A DNA stretch of 64,000 bases from Kutzneria buriramensis (GTDB lineage: Bacteria; Actinomycetota; Actinomycetes; Mycobacteriales; Pseudonocardiaceae), in NCBI RefSeq assembly GCF_003387475.1, contig NZ_QUNO01000014.1, positions 248,001 through 312,000 of the forward strand. Reading direction: 5' to 3'. A model generated the notes under the pieces. It did no database searches. It had not been told where the DNA came from and saw only the letters and a list, made by a program, of their open reading frames with translations. Below are positions 26,242 to 33,686 of this stretch, piece by piece; positions within the stretch are counted from its first letter, which is position 1; the number at the start of each line of letters is the position of its first letter. The position numbers and the translations under genes were made by a program.

Positions 26242-27528
26242 ATGACCGTTGTGGGTCCACAGATCAGCTTGGTCACGCGCATGACCACGCGTCTTCGCCT
26301 GGTGCCGGTCGCGCTCGGGCTGGCCGTCGCGAGCCAGCTGGGCATCGCCGTGCTGGTCTTCGTGGTGGTCGCCGCCGCGCTGATCCCGCTCTGGATCGGC
26401 GTGCCGGCGGTGATCGCCGCCGTCGCGCTGAGCCGCCGCTTCGCCGACCTGCACCGGTCGGTCGCGGGCAGCCTGCTCGGCCGCGAGGTGCCCCGCCCGT
26501 ACCGGCCGATCCGGCCGGACGACAACTGGGTCACGAGGTTCCGCGTCGCCGCGAGCGACCCGGCGACCTGGCGGGACCTGAGCTGGCTGCTGGCCAACGC
26601 CGTCGTCGGCCTGTTCTGCAACGTGCTGGTGGTGTCGCTGCCGCTCGGCGGCCTGTTCTACCTGACGATTCCGCTGTGGTGGTGGCGCCTGCCGGCCGAC
26701 TTCAACCTGGACATCGTCGGCCTCTGGGCCGTGAACAGCGCGCCGTCGGCCCTGGGCGCCGCGGTCTTCGGCGTCGCGCAGCTGATCTTCTGGGTGTGGC
26801 TGACGCCGCGGCTGATGTGGCTCAACGCCACGGTGATCGCCGGCCTGCTCGGGCCGACCGAGACGGCGGTGGAGAACACCCAGCTGACCACGCGGGTGGC
26901 GCAGCTGTCCGAATCGCGGGCGGTGTCCGTGGACACGCACTCCGCCGAGCTGCGCCGTATCGAGCGGGACCTGCACGACGGCGCCCAGGCCCGACTGGTG
27001 GCGCTGGGCATGAGCCTGGGCATGGCGGAGGAGACGGTGGACGACAACCCCGAGGCGGCCAAGCAGTTGCTGGCGGAGGCCCGGCAGTCCACCAACAGCG
27101 CGCTGGCCGAGCTGCGCGGACTGGTCCGCGGCATCCTGCCGCCGGTGCTCGCCGACCGGGGCCTGGAGGGCGCGCTGCAGGCGTTGGCGCTGGCCAACCC
27201 GCTGCCGGTGCAGGTGGCCATCGACCTGCCGGGGCGGCCGCCGGAGCCGGTGGAGTCGGCGGTGTACTTCGCGATCGCCGAGGCCCTGACCAACACCGCC
27301 AAGCACGGCGCCGCCGACAACGTCTGGCTGCGGCTGTCCTATTCGGACGGAAAGCTGATCGCCGTCGTCGGCGACGACGGGCGTGGCGGCGCCAGCGTCG
27401 AGCCGGGTGGCGGCCTGCACGGGCTGGAGCGCCGGCTGGCCGCGTTCGACGGCGTGCTGTTGGTGACCAGCCCGCTAGGCGGCCCCACCGTGGTCTACCT
27501 GGAGGTCCCCTGCACGCTCGCGACGTGA
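26242..27528 (+). CDS. NarL-type sensor histidine kinase, no adjacent regulator
   Basis: Predicted 428-residue membrane kinase. N-terminal membrane helices (VALGLAVASQLGIAVLVFVV onward) and a sensor module containing SDPATWRDLSWLLANAVVG precede a HisKA_3 phospho-acceptor helix, ELRRIERDLHDGAQARLV. An HATPase domain follows (EALTNTAKHGAA, GDDGRGGASVEPGGGLHGLERRL). The ATG at 26242 sits only 1 nt after GAGGAG, so the GTG at 26251 may be the true start. No response regulator is nearby. Paralogous to the kinase at 42815-44536. It overlaps the convergent DUF2165 gene by 54 bp. Confidence 0.9.
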   Translation: MTVVGPQISLVTRMTTRLRLVPVALGLAVASQLGIAVLVFVVVAAALIPLWIGVPAVIAAVALSRRFADLHRSVAGSLLGREVPRPYRPIRPDDNWVTRFRVAASDPATWRDLSWLLANAVVGLFCNVLVVSLPLGGLFYLTIPLWWWRLPADFNLDIVGLWAVNSAPSALGAAVFGVAQLIFWVWLTPRLMWLNATVIAGLLGPTETAVENTQLTTRVAQLSESRAVSVDTHSAELRRIERDLHDGAQARLVALGMSLGMAEETVDDNPEAAKQLLAEARQSTNSALAELRGLVRGILPPVLADRGLEGALQALALANPLPVQVAIDLPGRPPEPVESAVYFAIAEALTNTAKHGAADNVWLRLSYSDGKLIAVVGDDGRGGASVEPGGGLHGLERRLAAFDGVLLVTSPLGGPTVVYLEVPCTLAT

Positions 27529-28008
27529 CAGGAGGATGTGCGTCAGGATCAGGCCGATCGAGGCGATGATCACGTTCTGGAGCGCGGGGGTCAGGCCGTT
27601 CCACTTGGAGGACTGCCACATCTGGAAGTACTCGCCGCCGATGGCGATGAAGCCGCCGCCGAACAGCATCGCCTCCATCAGCCAGCCCAGCGAGGACAGC
27701 CGCGCGGCCGACTCGCTGCCGCGGATCCAGCCGACGACCGCCGCGATCAGCGCGACCGCCGACAGGCCCTCCCAGATGATGATCAGCACGTACGCCGCGG
27801 TGACCAGGCCCGGGCTGGTGATGGCCCGCCACATCATGTGCGGCGACTTGAACGTGGTGTCCATCGCGAACACGTGCTGCACGAACGCGTAGTTCGTGTC
27901 GTAGTCGGTGATATTGCCGATGGTGATCAGCGCGAGCTGCAGCGCGCTGATCGCGGTGAGCACCCCGACGACCACACGCAGGCCGCCCAGACCGGAGAGA
28001 AGACGCAT
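27475..28008 (-). CDS. DUF2165-like small membrane protein
   Basis: Predicted 177-residue protein with four membrane helices and the pattern of the DUF2165 family: YDTNYAFVQHVFAMDTTF followed by WRAI, then a helix, WEGLSAVALI and FFIGGEYFQMWQSSKWNG-like sequence (here GGGFIAIGGEYFQMWQSSKW). The function is unknown. The last 18 codons overlap the kinase gene on the other strand, so the C-terminal RRERAGDLQVDHGGAA is constrained by two frames. ATG at 28008 lacks a clear ribosome site. Confidence 0.82.
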   Translation of the reverse strand: MRLLSGLGGLRVVVGVLTAISALQLALITIGNITDYDTNYAFVQHVFAMDTTFKSPHMMWRAITSPGLVTAAYVLIIIWEGLSAVALIAAVVGWIRGSESAARLSSLGWLMEAMLFGGGFIAIGGEYFQMWQSSKWNGLTPALQNVIIASIGLILTHILLSRRERAGDLQVDHGGAA

Positions 28009-28080
28009 GGCGGGGACTCTACGTGGGCCCTTCATCACTCTGGGCAGGTTTGGCGGGGACAGTCCAGTACGTTCACGGAC

Positions 28081-28824
28081 ATGCCACTGCTGTCCGTGCT
28101 GACCGCGGCCCACAGCGGGCGCGCCGAGCTGCTCGCCCGGGCGGGGCGCAGCGTCGCCGCGCAACGGCTGCCCGACGGGTGGGAGCTGGAGTGGGTCGTC
28201 CAGGAGGACGGCTCGTCACCGGCGCTGGCGGCGGTCGTCGAGCAGTTCCCGTTCGGCCGGCACGTGGCGCACGGCGAGCAGTTGGGCATCGCCCCCACCC
28301 GCAACCTGGCGCTCGCTCGGGTCAGCGGCGAGCTCGTGCACGTGCTGGATTCCGACGACGAGCTGCTGCCCGAGGCCGTGGCCGTCGCGGTGGCGGCGTT
28401 CGAGTCGCATCCGGCCGTGCACTGGGTGGCCGCGCAGGCCGACGACCTGCTGCCGGACGACACCCGCCGGTCCTTCGAGCTGCGCTACCCGGCCGGCTAC
28501 GTGCCCGCCGGCAAGATCAACGACTTCACCGCCGAGCACGGGGAGCCGCCGATCCACTGCGCCGGCGTCACCATGCGCACCCGGACCGTCCGCGCCCTCG
28601 GCGGCTGGGCCGCCAACCCCCGGTCCGAGGACAGCGCCCTGTTCGTGGCGCTGGCCGAGCTCACCCCCGGCTACATCACGCCGGAAGTGACGTGGCTACA
28701 CCGTCTGCACGACGCCCAGACCACCGGCGACCACCAGTGGCGCACCCTCCGCGAGGAGTCCGCCACCATGGTCCGCCAGCGCCTCACCGCCCTCCGCGAA
28801 CTCCGCCTCACCCTGCACCACTAA
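28081..28824 (+). CDS. GT2-family glycosyltransferase
   Basis: Predicted 247-residue cytoplasmic GT-A glycosyltransferase. It starts PLLSVLTAAHSGRAELLARA, continues WVVQEDGSSPALAAVVEQ, and has the DxD-like LVHVLDSDDELLPEA plus a later GGWAANPRSEDSALFVAL acceptor-side segment. Lacks membrane helices. Substrate and acceptor unknown. The stop codon abuts palindromic element S1. Confidence 0.85.
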   Translation: MPLLSVLTAAHSGRAELLARAGRSVAAQRLPDGWELEWVVQEDGSSPALAAVVEQFPFGRHVAHGEQLGIAPTRNLALARVSGELVHVLDSDDELLPEAVAVAVAAFESHPAVHWVAAQADDLLPDDTRRSFELRYPAGYVPAGKINDFTAEHGEPPIHCAGVTMRTRTVRALGGWAANPRSEDSALFVALAELTPGYITPEVTWLHRLHDAQTTGDHQWRTLREESATMVRQRLTALRELRLTLHH

Positions 28825-28920
28825 CCCCCGCGAGTCGCGCTCTCAGGCACACCGAATGTAGATCTCAGGCATGTGCCCGAAACTCACATTCGGTGTGTCC
28901 CAGAGCGCGACTCGCGGGGG
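28825..28920. repeat. Palindromic element S1
   Basis: Perfect 19-bp outer arms (28825-28843 and 28902-28920, CCCCCGCGAGTCGCGCTCT and complement) and 12-bp inner arms CACACCGAATGT / ACATTCGGTGTG (28848, 28886). It fills the whole space between the stop codons of two convergent genes, so it probably ends both transcripts. Shares its arms and inner motif with S2. Confidence 0.85.
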
Positions 28921-28921
28921 G

Positions 28922-31900
28922 TCACGTGCAGGGTGGGGCGTAGGGGAGTTGGGGGAGGTGCAGGTTCCAGACGGACTCGGTGAGCACGTTGCGGGTGGTG
29001 TCGCAGATGCGGCTCACCGCGTGGTCCACGTTCAGGTCCATGGTCCGCACCGCGGTGTCCGGTGACGTCGTGTACACGATGTAGTCCGTGCCCGGCAGGT
29101 ACGCCGCGACGTCGTTGCTCAGGTTGCGCTGCACCACCGACAGCCCCAGCGCGACCGGCTTGGCCGGGTCGGACACGTCCCACTGCCGCACGCCCTGGTC
29201 CGGGTTGCCGGTGATCAGGTGCTTGCCGTCGGCGCTGAACTGCACCGACATCATGCCCTTGGCGTACCCGGTGAGCGTGCCGAGCTGCCGCGGCCGCAGA
29301 TGGTCGCTGATGTCCCACAGCAGCACGTAGTCGTCGCTGCCGGCGGTGGCCAGGGTCTGCCCGTCCGGGGACAGCGCCAGCGCGCCGACCGCGTCGTGGT
29401 GCCCGGTCAGCGGCTGGCCGATCGGCTTCGGCGCGGCCCGATCGGACACGTCCCACAGTCGCACGGTGTCGGTGGCGCTGGCGGTGATCAGCGTCTTGCC
29501 GTCCGGGGTGAACACGCCGTCGTAGATGTAGTCGCTGCGCCCCTCGCCGTGCCGGATCGACGGCTCGCCGAGCGGGCGCGGGCGGGCCGGGTCGCTGATG
29601 TCGTAGAGCTGGGCGCTGTGGTCGTCACGGTCGGTCGCCATGTACCGGCTGTCCGGGCTGATCGCCAGCATCGACGAGTACCGGGTGTCCAGCGCGATCG
29701 GGTCGCCGAACGGCCTCGGGTGCACCGGGTCCGCGACGTCGAACAGCTGGAGCTGCTTGTTGCCGCTGGCCACCACCAGCACTCGGCCGTTCGGCGTGAA
29801 CTCCACCCGGCCGACGGTGTGCTGGCCGGTGATCAGGCCGAGCGGCCGCAGCCGGCTCGGGTCCGAGGTGTCCCACAGCCGCACCGTGCCGTCGGAGGCG
29901 CCGGTCGCCACCACCATGCCGTCCGACCGGGCCGCCGGCGGCGGCATCGTGCCTGCCTGCCCGATGCCCAGCGACGCCGGCATCGTCCACAGCCGCACCT
30001 CGGTGTCGCCGCCGCCGGTGACCAGCGTCTTGCCGTCCGGGCTGAAGCCCACCGCGTAGAGGTCGTTGCTGCCGGTCAGCGGCTGCCCGAGCAACCCCGG
30101 CTGCTCGGGGTTGGCCAGGTTCCACAGCCGGGCCGAGCCGTCGGTGCCGGCCGAGCCGAGCATCCGGCCGTCCGGGGAGAACGCCACCGACCACTGCGGG
30201 CTCAGGCCGCTCAGCGGCAGCCCGATCTCCGACGCCGCCGCCGGATCGCGCACGTCCCACAGCCGGATCGAGCCGTCCTGGCTGCCGCTGGCCAGCATCG
30301 CGCCGTCGCCGGGGCTGAACGCCACCGAGTGCACGGTGTCCTTGTAGCCGGTGAGCGGCGCCCCGACCGGCCTGGGCTGCCGAGGGTTGGCGACGTCGTA
30401 GAGCAGGATGCCGCGGTCGTCGCCGCCGGCCGCGAGGTACCGGTTGTCGGGGCTGAACGCCACCGACCGCACCGGGCCGGTGTGCCCGGTCAACGCGGCG
30501 ATCGGCGTCGGATGCGCGACGTCCTGGATGTCCCACAGCTGCACCTTCTGGTGCTCGCACGCGGCGGCCAGCGTCTTGCCGTCGGGGCTGAACGCGATCA
30601 GGTAGATGGTGCCGGTGTCCTGGTCGAGCGGCGTGCCGATGAGCCTCGGGTGCGCCGGGTCGGCGATGTCGTACAGCCGGACCAGGTGGTCGTCGCCGGC
30701 GGCGGCCAGCGTCTTGCCGTCCGGGCTGAACACCGCCGAGCTGACCCAGCTGCGGAAGCCCTTGATCGGCTGGCCGATCGGCTTCGGCCGCTGCCGGTCG
30801 TGCACGTCCCACAGCCGGACCGTGTTGTCGTAGCTGGCCGTCGCCAGCAGCTGCCCGTTCGGGCTGAACGTCGTCAGGTACACCGCGCCGGTGTGGCCCT
30901 CCAACACCGTGGCCAGCGGCGCGGACGCCGCCGACAGCACCCGTGACGACGCGGCCGGATCGTCCGGGCGCATCTGGTGCGCCACCAGCGCGAGTTGCGC
31001 CGCCAGCGACGGGTCGGTGGTCAGGGCGTTGTCCGACGCCGACAGCACGCCGGTGTACAGCGCGTCGTCGCGCTGGTTGAACGCCAGCGTCGCGGCGACC
31101 ACGGCGATCACCACCAGCACCGAGACCAGCGCCACGCCGGACCGGCGCAGCCAGAGCGCCCGTCGGCGGTGCCGGATCGAGCCGTCCAGGAACGCCTTCG
31201 CCACAACCGTCAGCGCGCCCGGGTCCGCGGTGGTGGCCCACTGCTGCGCCGCCTCCAGCCGACCGCCCCGGTACAGCAGCGACGCGTCCCGGTGCTCGGC
31301 CTCCCAGCTCTCGGCGTCCTCCTCCAGCCGCTGACGTAGCAAGTTTCCGGCGCGGTCCCGGTCGATCCAGCCACGCAGCCGCGGCCACGCCTGGAGCAGC
31401 GCCTCGTGCGTGATCTCCACGACGCCGGCGTCCAGCGTGATCAGGCGGGCCCGGGCCAGCACCTCCAGCGCCTCCGCCGCTGCCGGCGGGTTCGTCGCCT
31501 GCTCCAGCAGCTCCTGCCGGCTCGACCGGCGGCGTGTGTCCTGCGTGTCCTCGCCCACCCGCACCAGCCGCAGCAGCACCGGCCGGGCCGCCGTCTGACC
31601 TGCCGGGTCGAGATCGGCCCAGGCCCGCTCGGCCGTGCCCGCCACCGCGCCCTGGATGCCGCCCGCCGCCTTGTACCCAGCCAGCGTCATCCGGCCCGCC
31701 TGCCGGCGCTGCCAGGTCGCCAGCAGCGCGTGCGACAGCAGCGGCAGCGCGCCGGCGTCGTAGCTGCCCTGGCCGTTGCGGGACGTGTTCACGCCCAGGT
31801 CCGTCAGCATCAGGTCGACCAGGCCGGCCTCCAGCTGCAGGCCGACCGCGCGGGCCGGGCGCGCCACCGCCTCCCGCAGCTCGGCCACCGTCATCGCGCC

Positions 31901-32893
31901 CAGCACCATCTGCCGGTCCTGCAACGCCTCGGCCAGCTCCCGATAGTCCAGGCAGCGGCCGTAGAAGTCGGCCCGCACGCCCAGCACCACCAGCGCCTGG
32001 CCGTCGCCGGTGCACGCCGCGTGCAGCGCCGACACGAACAGCCCGCGCCGCGGCTCGTCGTCGGAGAGCGTGAACGTCTCCTCGAACTGGTCCACCATCA
32101 GCACCGGACGCGCACCCGGACCGGCGACCCGCTCGCCGTACGTCGCGAGCGCCTCGCGGACCTGCGCGGTGAACTTGCCCTCGTCGAAGTCGGTCAGGCC
32201 GGTGTCGATCGCCTCCGCCAGCTCCGGCACCAGGCGCACCAGCTCCTTGAGCGGGTCCACGGTCGGTGTCAGCACCACCGTCGGCCACGAGCCCGGACCC
32301 AGCGCGCCCTCCTGCACCGCCGGCCCCAGCCCCGCCCGCATCAGCGACGACTTGCCCGCGCCCGACGCCCCGACCAGCATCACGATGCCGCCCGTCCGGA
32401 CCGCCGCCGCCAGCCGTGACACCAGCGCCGCCGTGCTGCGCTCACGGCCGTAGAACCAGCCCGCGTCCTCCTGCCGGAACACCGCCAACCCACGATACGG
32501 GCAGGCACCGACATCCTCGGCCGGCTGCTCCTCGCCGTCGCCGTCCGGCGTCACCGGGCTCGCCAGCGCCTGCTCCCACAGCCGGCGCCAGTCCGCCAGG
32601 TCGTACAGGCCCTCCACCACGGGCGCCGCCCGCAGCTTGCGCGCCTCGCCGACCAACACGTCCAGCACCGCCGCCAGCGCCGCGAACCGCGCCGGCACGT
32701 TCCGGCCGCGCCGCCAGTCGCTCACCCGCTGTGCCGGCACCCGCACCGGACGGCCGCGCTCGTCCACCTTCCGGGCCCGCGCCACCGACTCCGTGACCCG
32801 CTTCAGCGGCGGCTCACCCGCCTCCGCGTAGAGCAGCGCGAACCGCTCCGCGAACTGGCCGCGAGGCCCCAGCGCCGGTCCCGAACTGCTCAT
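28922..32893 (-). CDS. nSTAND1 NTPase with HTH and double WD40 propeller
   Basis: Predicted 1323-residue signalling protein. An N-terminal helix-turn-helix-like domain (about 1-70, ending in QRVSDWRRGRNVP) is followed by the NTPase: Walker A GASGAGKS near 175 and Walker B VLMVDQFEE. A winged-helix/ARC2-like region comes next, with GIVEITHEALLQAWPRLRGWI-type sequence (here VVEITHEALLQAWPRL). One membrane helix (GVALVSVLVVIAVVAATLAF) precedes 14 WD40 units, enough for two seven-blade propellers. Such proteins are common in differentiating actinobacteria and act as ligand-gated switches; the ligand is unknown. Confidence 0.93.
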   Translation of the reverse strand: MSSSGPALGPRGQFAERFALLYAEAGEPPLKRVTESVARARKVDERGRPVRVPAQRVSDWRRGRNVPARFAALAAVLDVLVGEARKLRAAPVVEGLYDLADWRRLWEQALASPVTPDGDGEEQPAEDVGACPYRGLAVFRQEDAGWFYGRERSTAALVSRLAAAVRTGGIVMLVGASGAGKSSLMRAGLGPAVQEGALGPGSWPTVVLTPTVDPLKELVRLVPELAEAIDTGLTDFDEGKFTAQVREALATYGERVAGPGARPVLMVDQFEETFTLSDDEPRRGLFVSALHAACTGDGQALVVLGVRADFYGRCLDYRELAEALQDRQMVLGAMTVAELREAVARPARAVGLQLEAGLVDLMLTDLGVNTSRNGQGSYDAGALPLLSHALLATWQRRQAGRMTLAGYKAAGGIQGAVAGTAERAWADLDPAGQTAARPVLLRLVRVGEDTQDTRRRSSRQELLEQATNPPAAAEALEVLARARLITLDAGVVEITHEALLQAWPRLRGWIDRDRAGNLLRQRLEEDAESWEAEHRDASLLYRGGRLEAAQQWATTADPGALTVVAKAFLDGSIRHRRRALWLRRSGVALVSVLVVIAVVAATLAFNQRDDALYTGVLSASDNALTTDPSLAAQLALVAHQMRPDDPAASSRVLSAASAPLATVLEGHTGAVYLTTFSPNGQLLATASYDNTVRLWDVHDRQRPKPIGQPIKGFRSWVSSAVFSPDGKTLAAAGDDHLVRLYDIADPAHPRLIGTPLDQDTGTIYLIAFSPDGKTLAAACEHQKVQLWDIQDVAHPTPIAALTGHTGPVRSVAFSPDNRYLAAGGDDRGILLYDVANPRQPRPVGAPLTGYKDTVHSVAFSPGDGAMLASGSQDGSIRLWDVRDPAAASEIGLPLSGLSPQWSVAFSPDGRMLGSAGTDGSARLWNLANPEQPGLLGQPLTGSNDLYAVGFSPDGKTLVTGGGDTEVRLWTMPASLGIGQAGTMPPPAARSDGMVVATGASDGTVRLWDTSDPSRLRPLGLITGQHTVGRVEFTPNGRVLVVASGNKQLQLFDVADPVHPRPFGDPIALDTRYSSMLAISPDSRYMATDRDDHSAQLYDISDPARPRPLGEPSIRHGEGRSDYIYDGVFTPDGKTLITASATDTVRLWDVSDRAAPKPIGQPLTGHHDAVGALALSPDGQTLATAGSDDYVLLWDISDHLRPRQLGTLTGYAKGMMSVQFSADGKHLITGNPDQGVRQWDVSDPAKPVALGLSVVQRNLSNDVAAYLPGTDYIVYTTSPDTAVRTMDLNVDHAVSRICDTTRNVLTESVWNLHLPQLPYAPPCT

Positions 32894-33337
32894 CTGCACG
32901 GCCTGCCCGTAGTCGTCTCTGCCGGTGGTCCCGTCCGGACCGGAAAACCCCAGTCCCCGCCTGATCAGGCATTTTACGGACCGGAGGGAACCGGTCCGGC
33001 ACACCCCCGGGCCTGCGCTGACATGCTTTCCGCGGTGCGTCGCCGGATCGACACCGTTGGGGAAGGCGGGTCGGTCCGGGGATGAAGGTTCCAGCAGTGG
33101 CGACCCCCGTTCGTCACTGAGGAGCAGAGGGGTCTCCTCAGTGTCGGGGCAGTCGCCGGGCCGGCGCCCGCACCTGGGGGGAGACGACGACCCACCGGCC
33201 GCGCAGCCGGTACGAGCCGGTGGGTCCGAAGGGCTGGTCGGCCGCCGGCCCCGCTACGGCGCGCCGACGGACCCGCGGCGCGGCGGGTCCGCCCCGGTCG
33301 TCCGCACCGGAGCGCACCCGCCGCGCTGTGTTCGTCG
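32894..33337. other. Gene-free region with several inverted repeats
   Basis: No credible gene on either strand. Three perfect stems are visible: CACTGAGGAG / CTCCTCAGTG (33115-33143), CCCACCGGC / GCCGGTGGG (33191-33224) and GGACCCGC / GCGGGTCC (33269-33290). The first 100 bp should hold the promoter for the nSTAND gene, but no clear -10/-35 is seen. An open plus-strand frame from 33141 is proline/arginine-rich and looks non-coding. Confidence 0.5.
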
Positions 33338-33488
33338 GCGCCGCCTTCGGCGTCGCGGCTCGGCCCCTTTGGGGCCGATGCCTCGCGCTTGCTGGATTTC
33401 GAGCACCGTGTCGGCTCACGCGAGGGTTGCGTCGGGTGACGGCACTCGAAGTCCACCAACCGCGCGAAGCATCGGCGGGGCCTCGCGA
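33338..33488 (+). repeat. Structured repeat R2 (long-loop form)
   Basis: R-family copy with the TTCGG leader (GCCGCCTTCGGCGTCGCGG, then GGCCCC-TTT-GGGGCC). Stems are GCCGATGC (33374) / GCATCGGC (33469), TCGCGC (33383) / GCGCGA (33462), and TGGATTTCGAG (33393) / CTCGAAGTCCA (33445), the last with one G-U pair. The long loop carries GTCGGCTC and GCGTCGGGTG, shared with R5. Same length and leader as R5 but different stem sequences. Confidence 0.85.
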
Positions 33489-33506
33489 CCGGCCACCACC
33501 AGACCC

Positions 33507-33550
33507 GCCACGGGTCCCCTCCCCCTGATCGGACCCGTGGCTTCTTTCTT
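33507..33550 (+). terminator. Intrinsic terminator after R2
   Basis: GCCACGGGTCC (33507-33517) / GGACCCGTGGC (33531-33541) form an 11-bp stem with a 13-nt loop, followed by CTTCTTTCTT. No plus-strand gene precedes it, so it implies a plus-strand transcript running through R2. Confidence 0.7.
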
Positions 33551-33673
33551 GCCGCGCGTTCCGCGCGGGGCTCGGCCGCCCACGAGGCCGGTGCCTTCCC
33601 TTGCGGTTTTCGATCGATGAACAGACTCGATCGAAAACCGCCGCGGTCCAGGCATCGGCGGCGGCCTCGCGCG
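33551..33673 (+). repeat. Structured repeat R3 (short-loop form)
   Basis: R-family copy with the GCCGCGCG-TTC-CGCGCGGGG leader. Stems: GGCCGCC (33574) / GGCGGCC (33660); GCCGGTGCC (33587) / GGCATCGGC (33651, one G-U pair); and a 15-bp stem GCGGTTTTCGATCGA (33603) / complement (33627) with loop TGAACAGAC. The loop differs from R1 by one base. Its right end is 13 bp from the stop codon of the TPR gene on the opposite strand. Confidence 0.88.
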
Positions 33674-33686
33674 CACCAGCGAACCT

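Noticed and set aside
32925-33620. Long plus- and minus-strand frames between the nSTAND and TPR genes
   Set aside because: Arg/Pro-rich translations that run through R2 and R3; no ribosome site, no domain, and the DNA is explained by hairpins.
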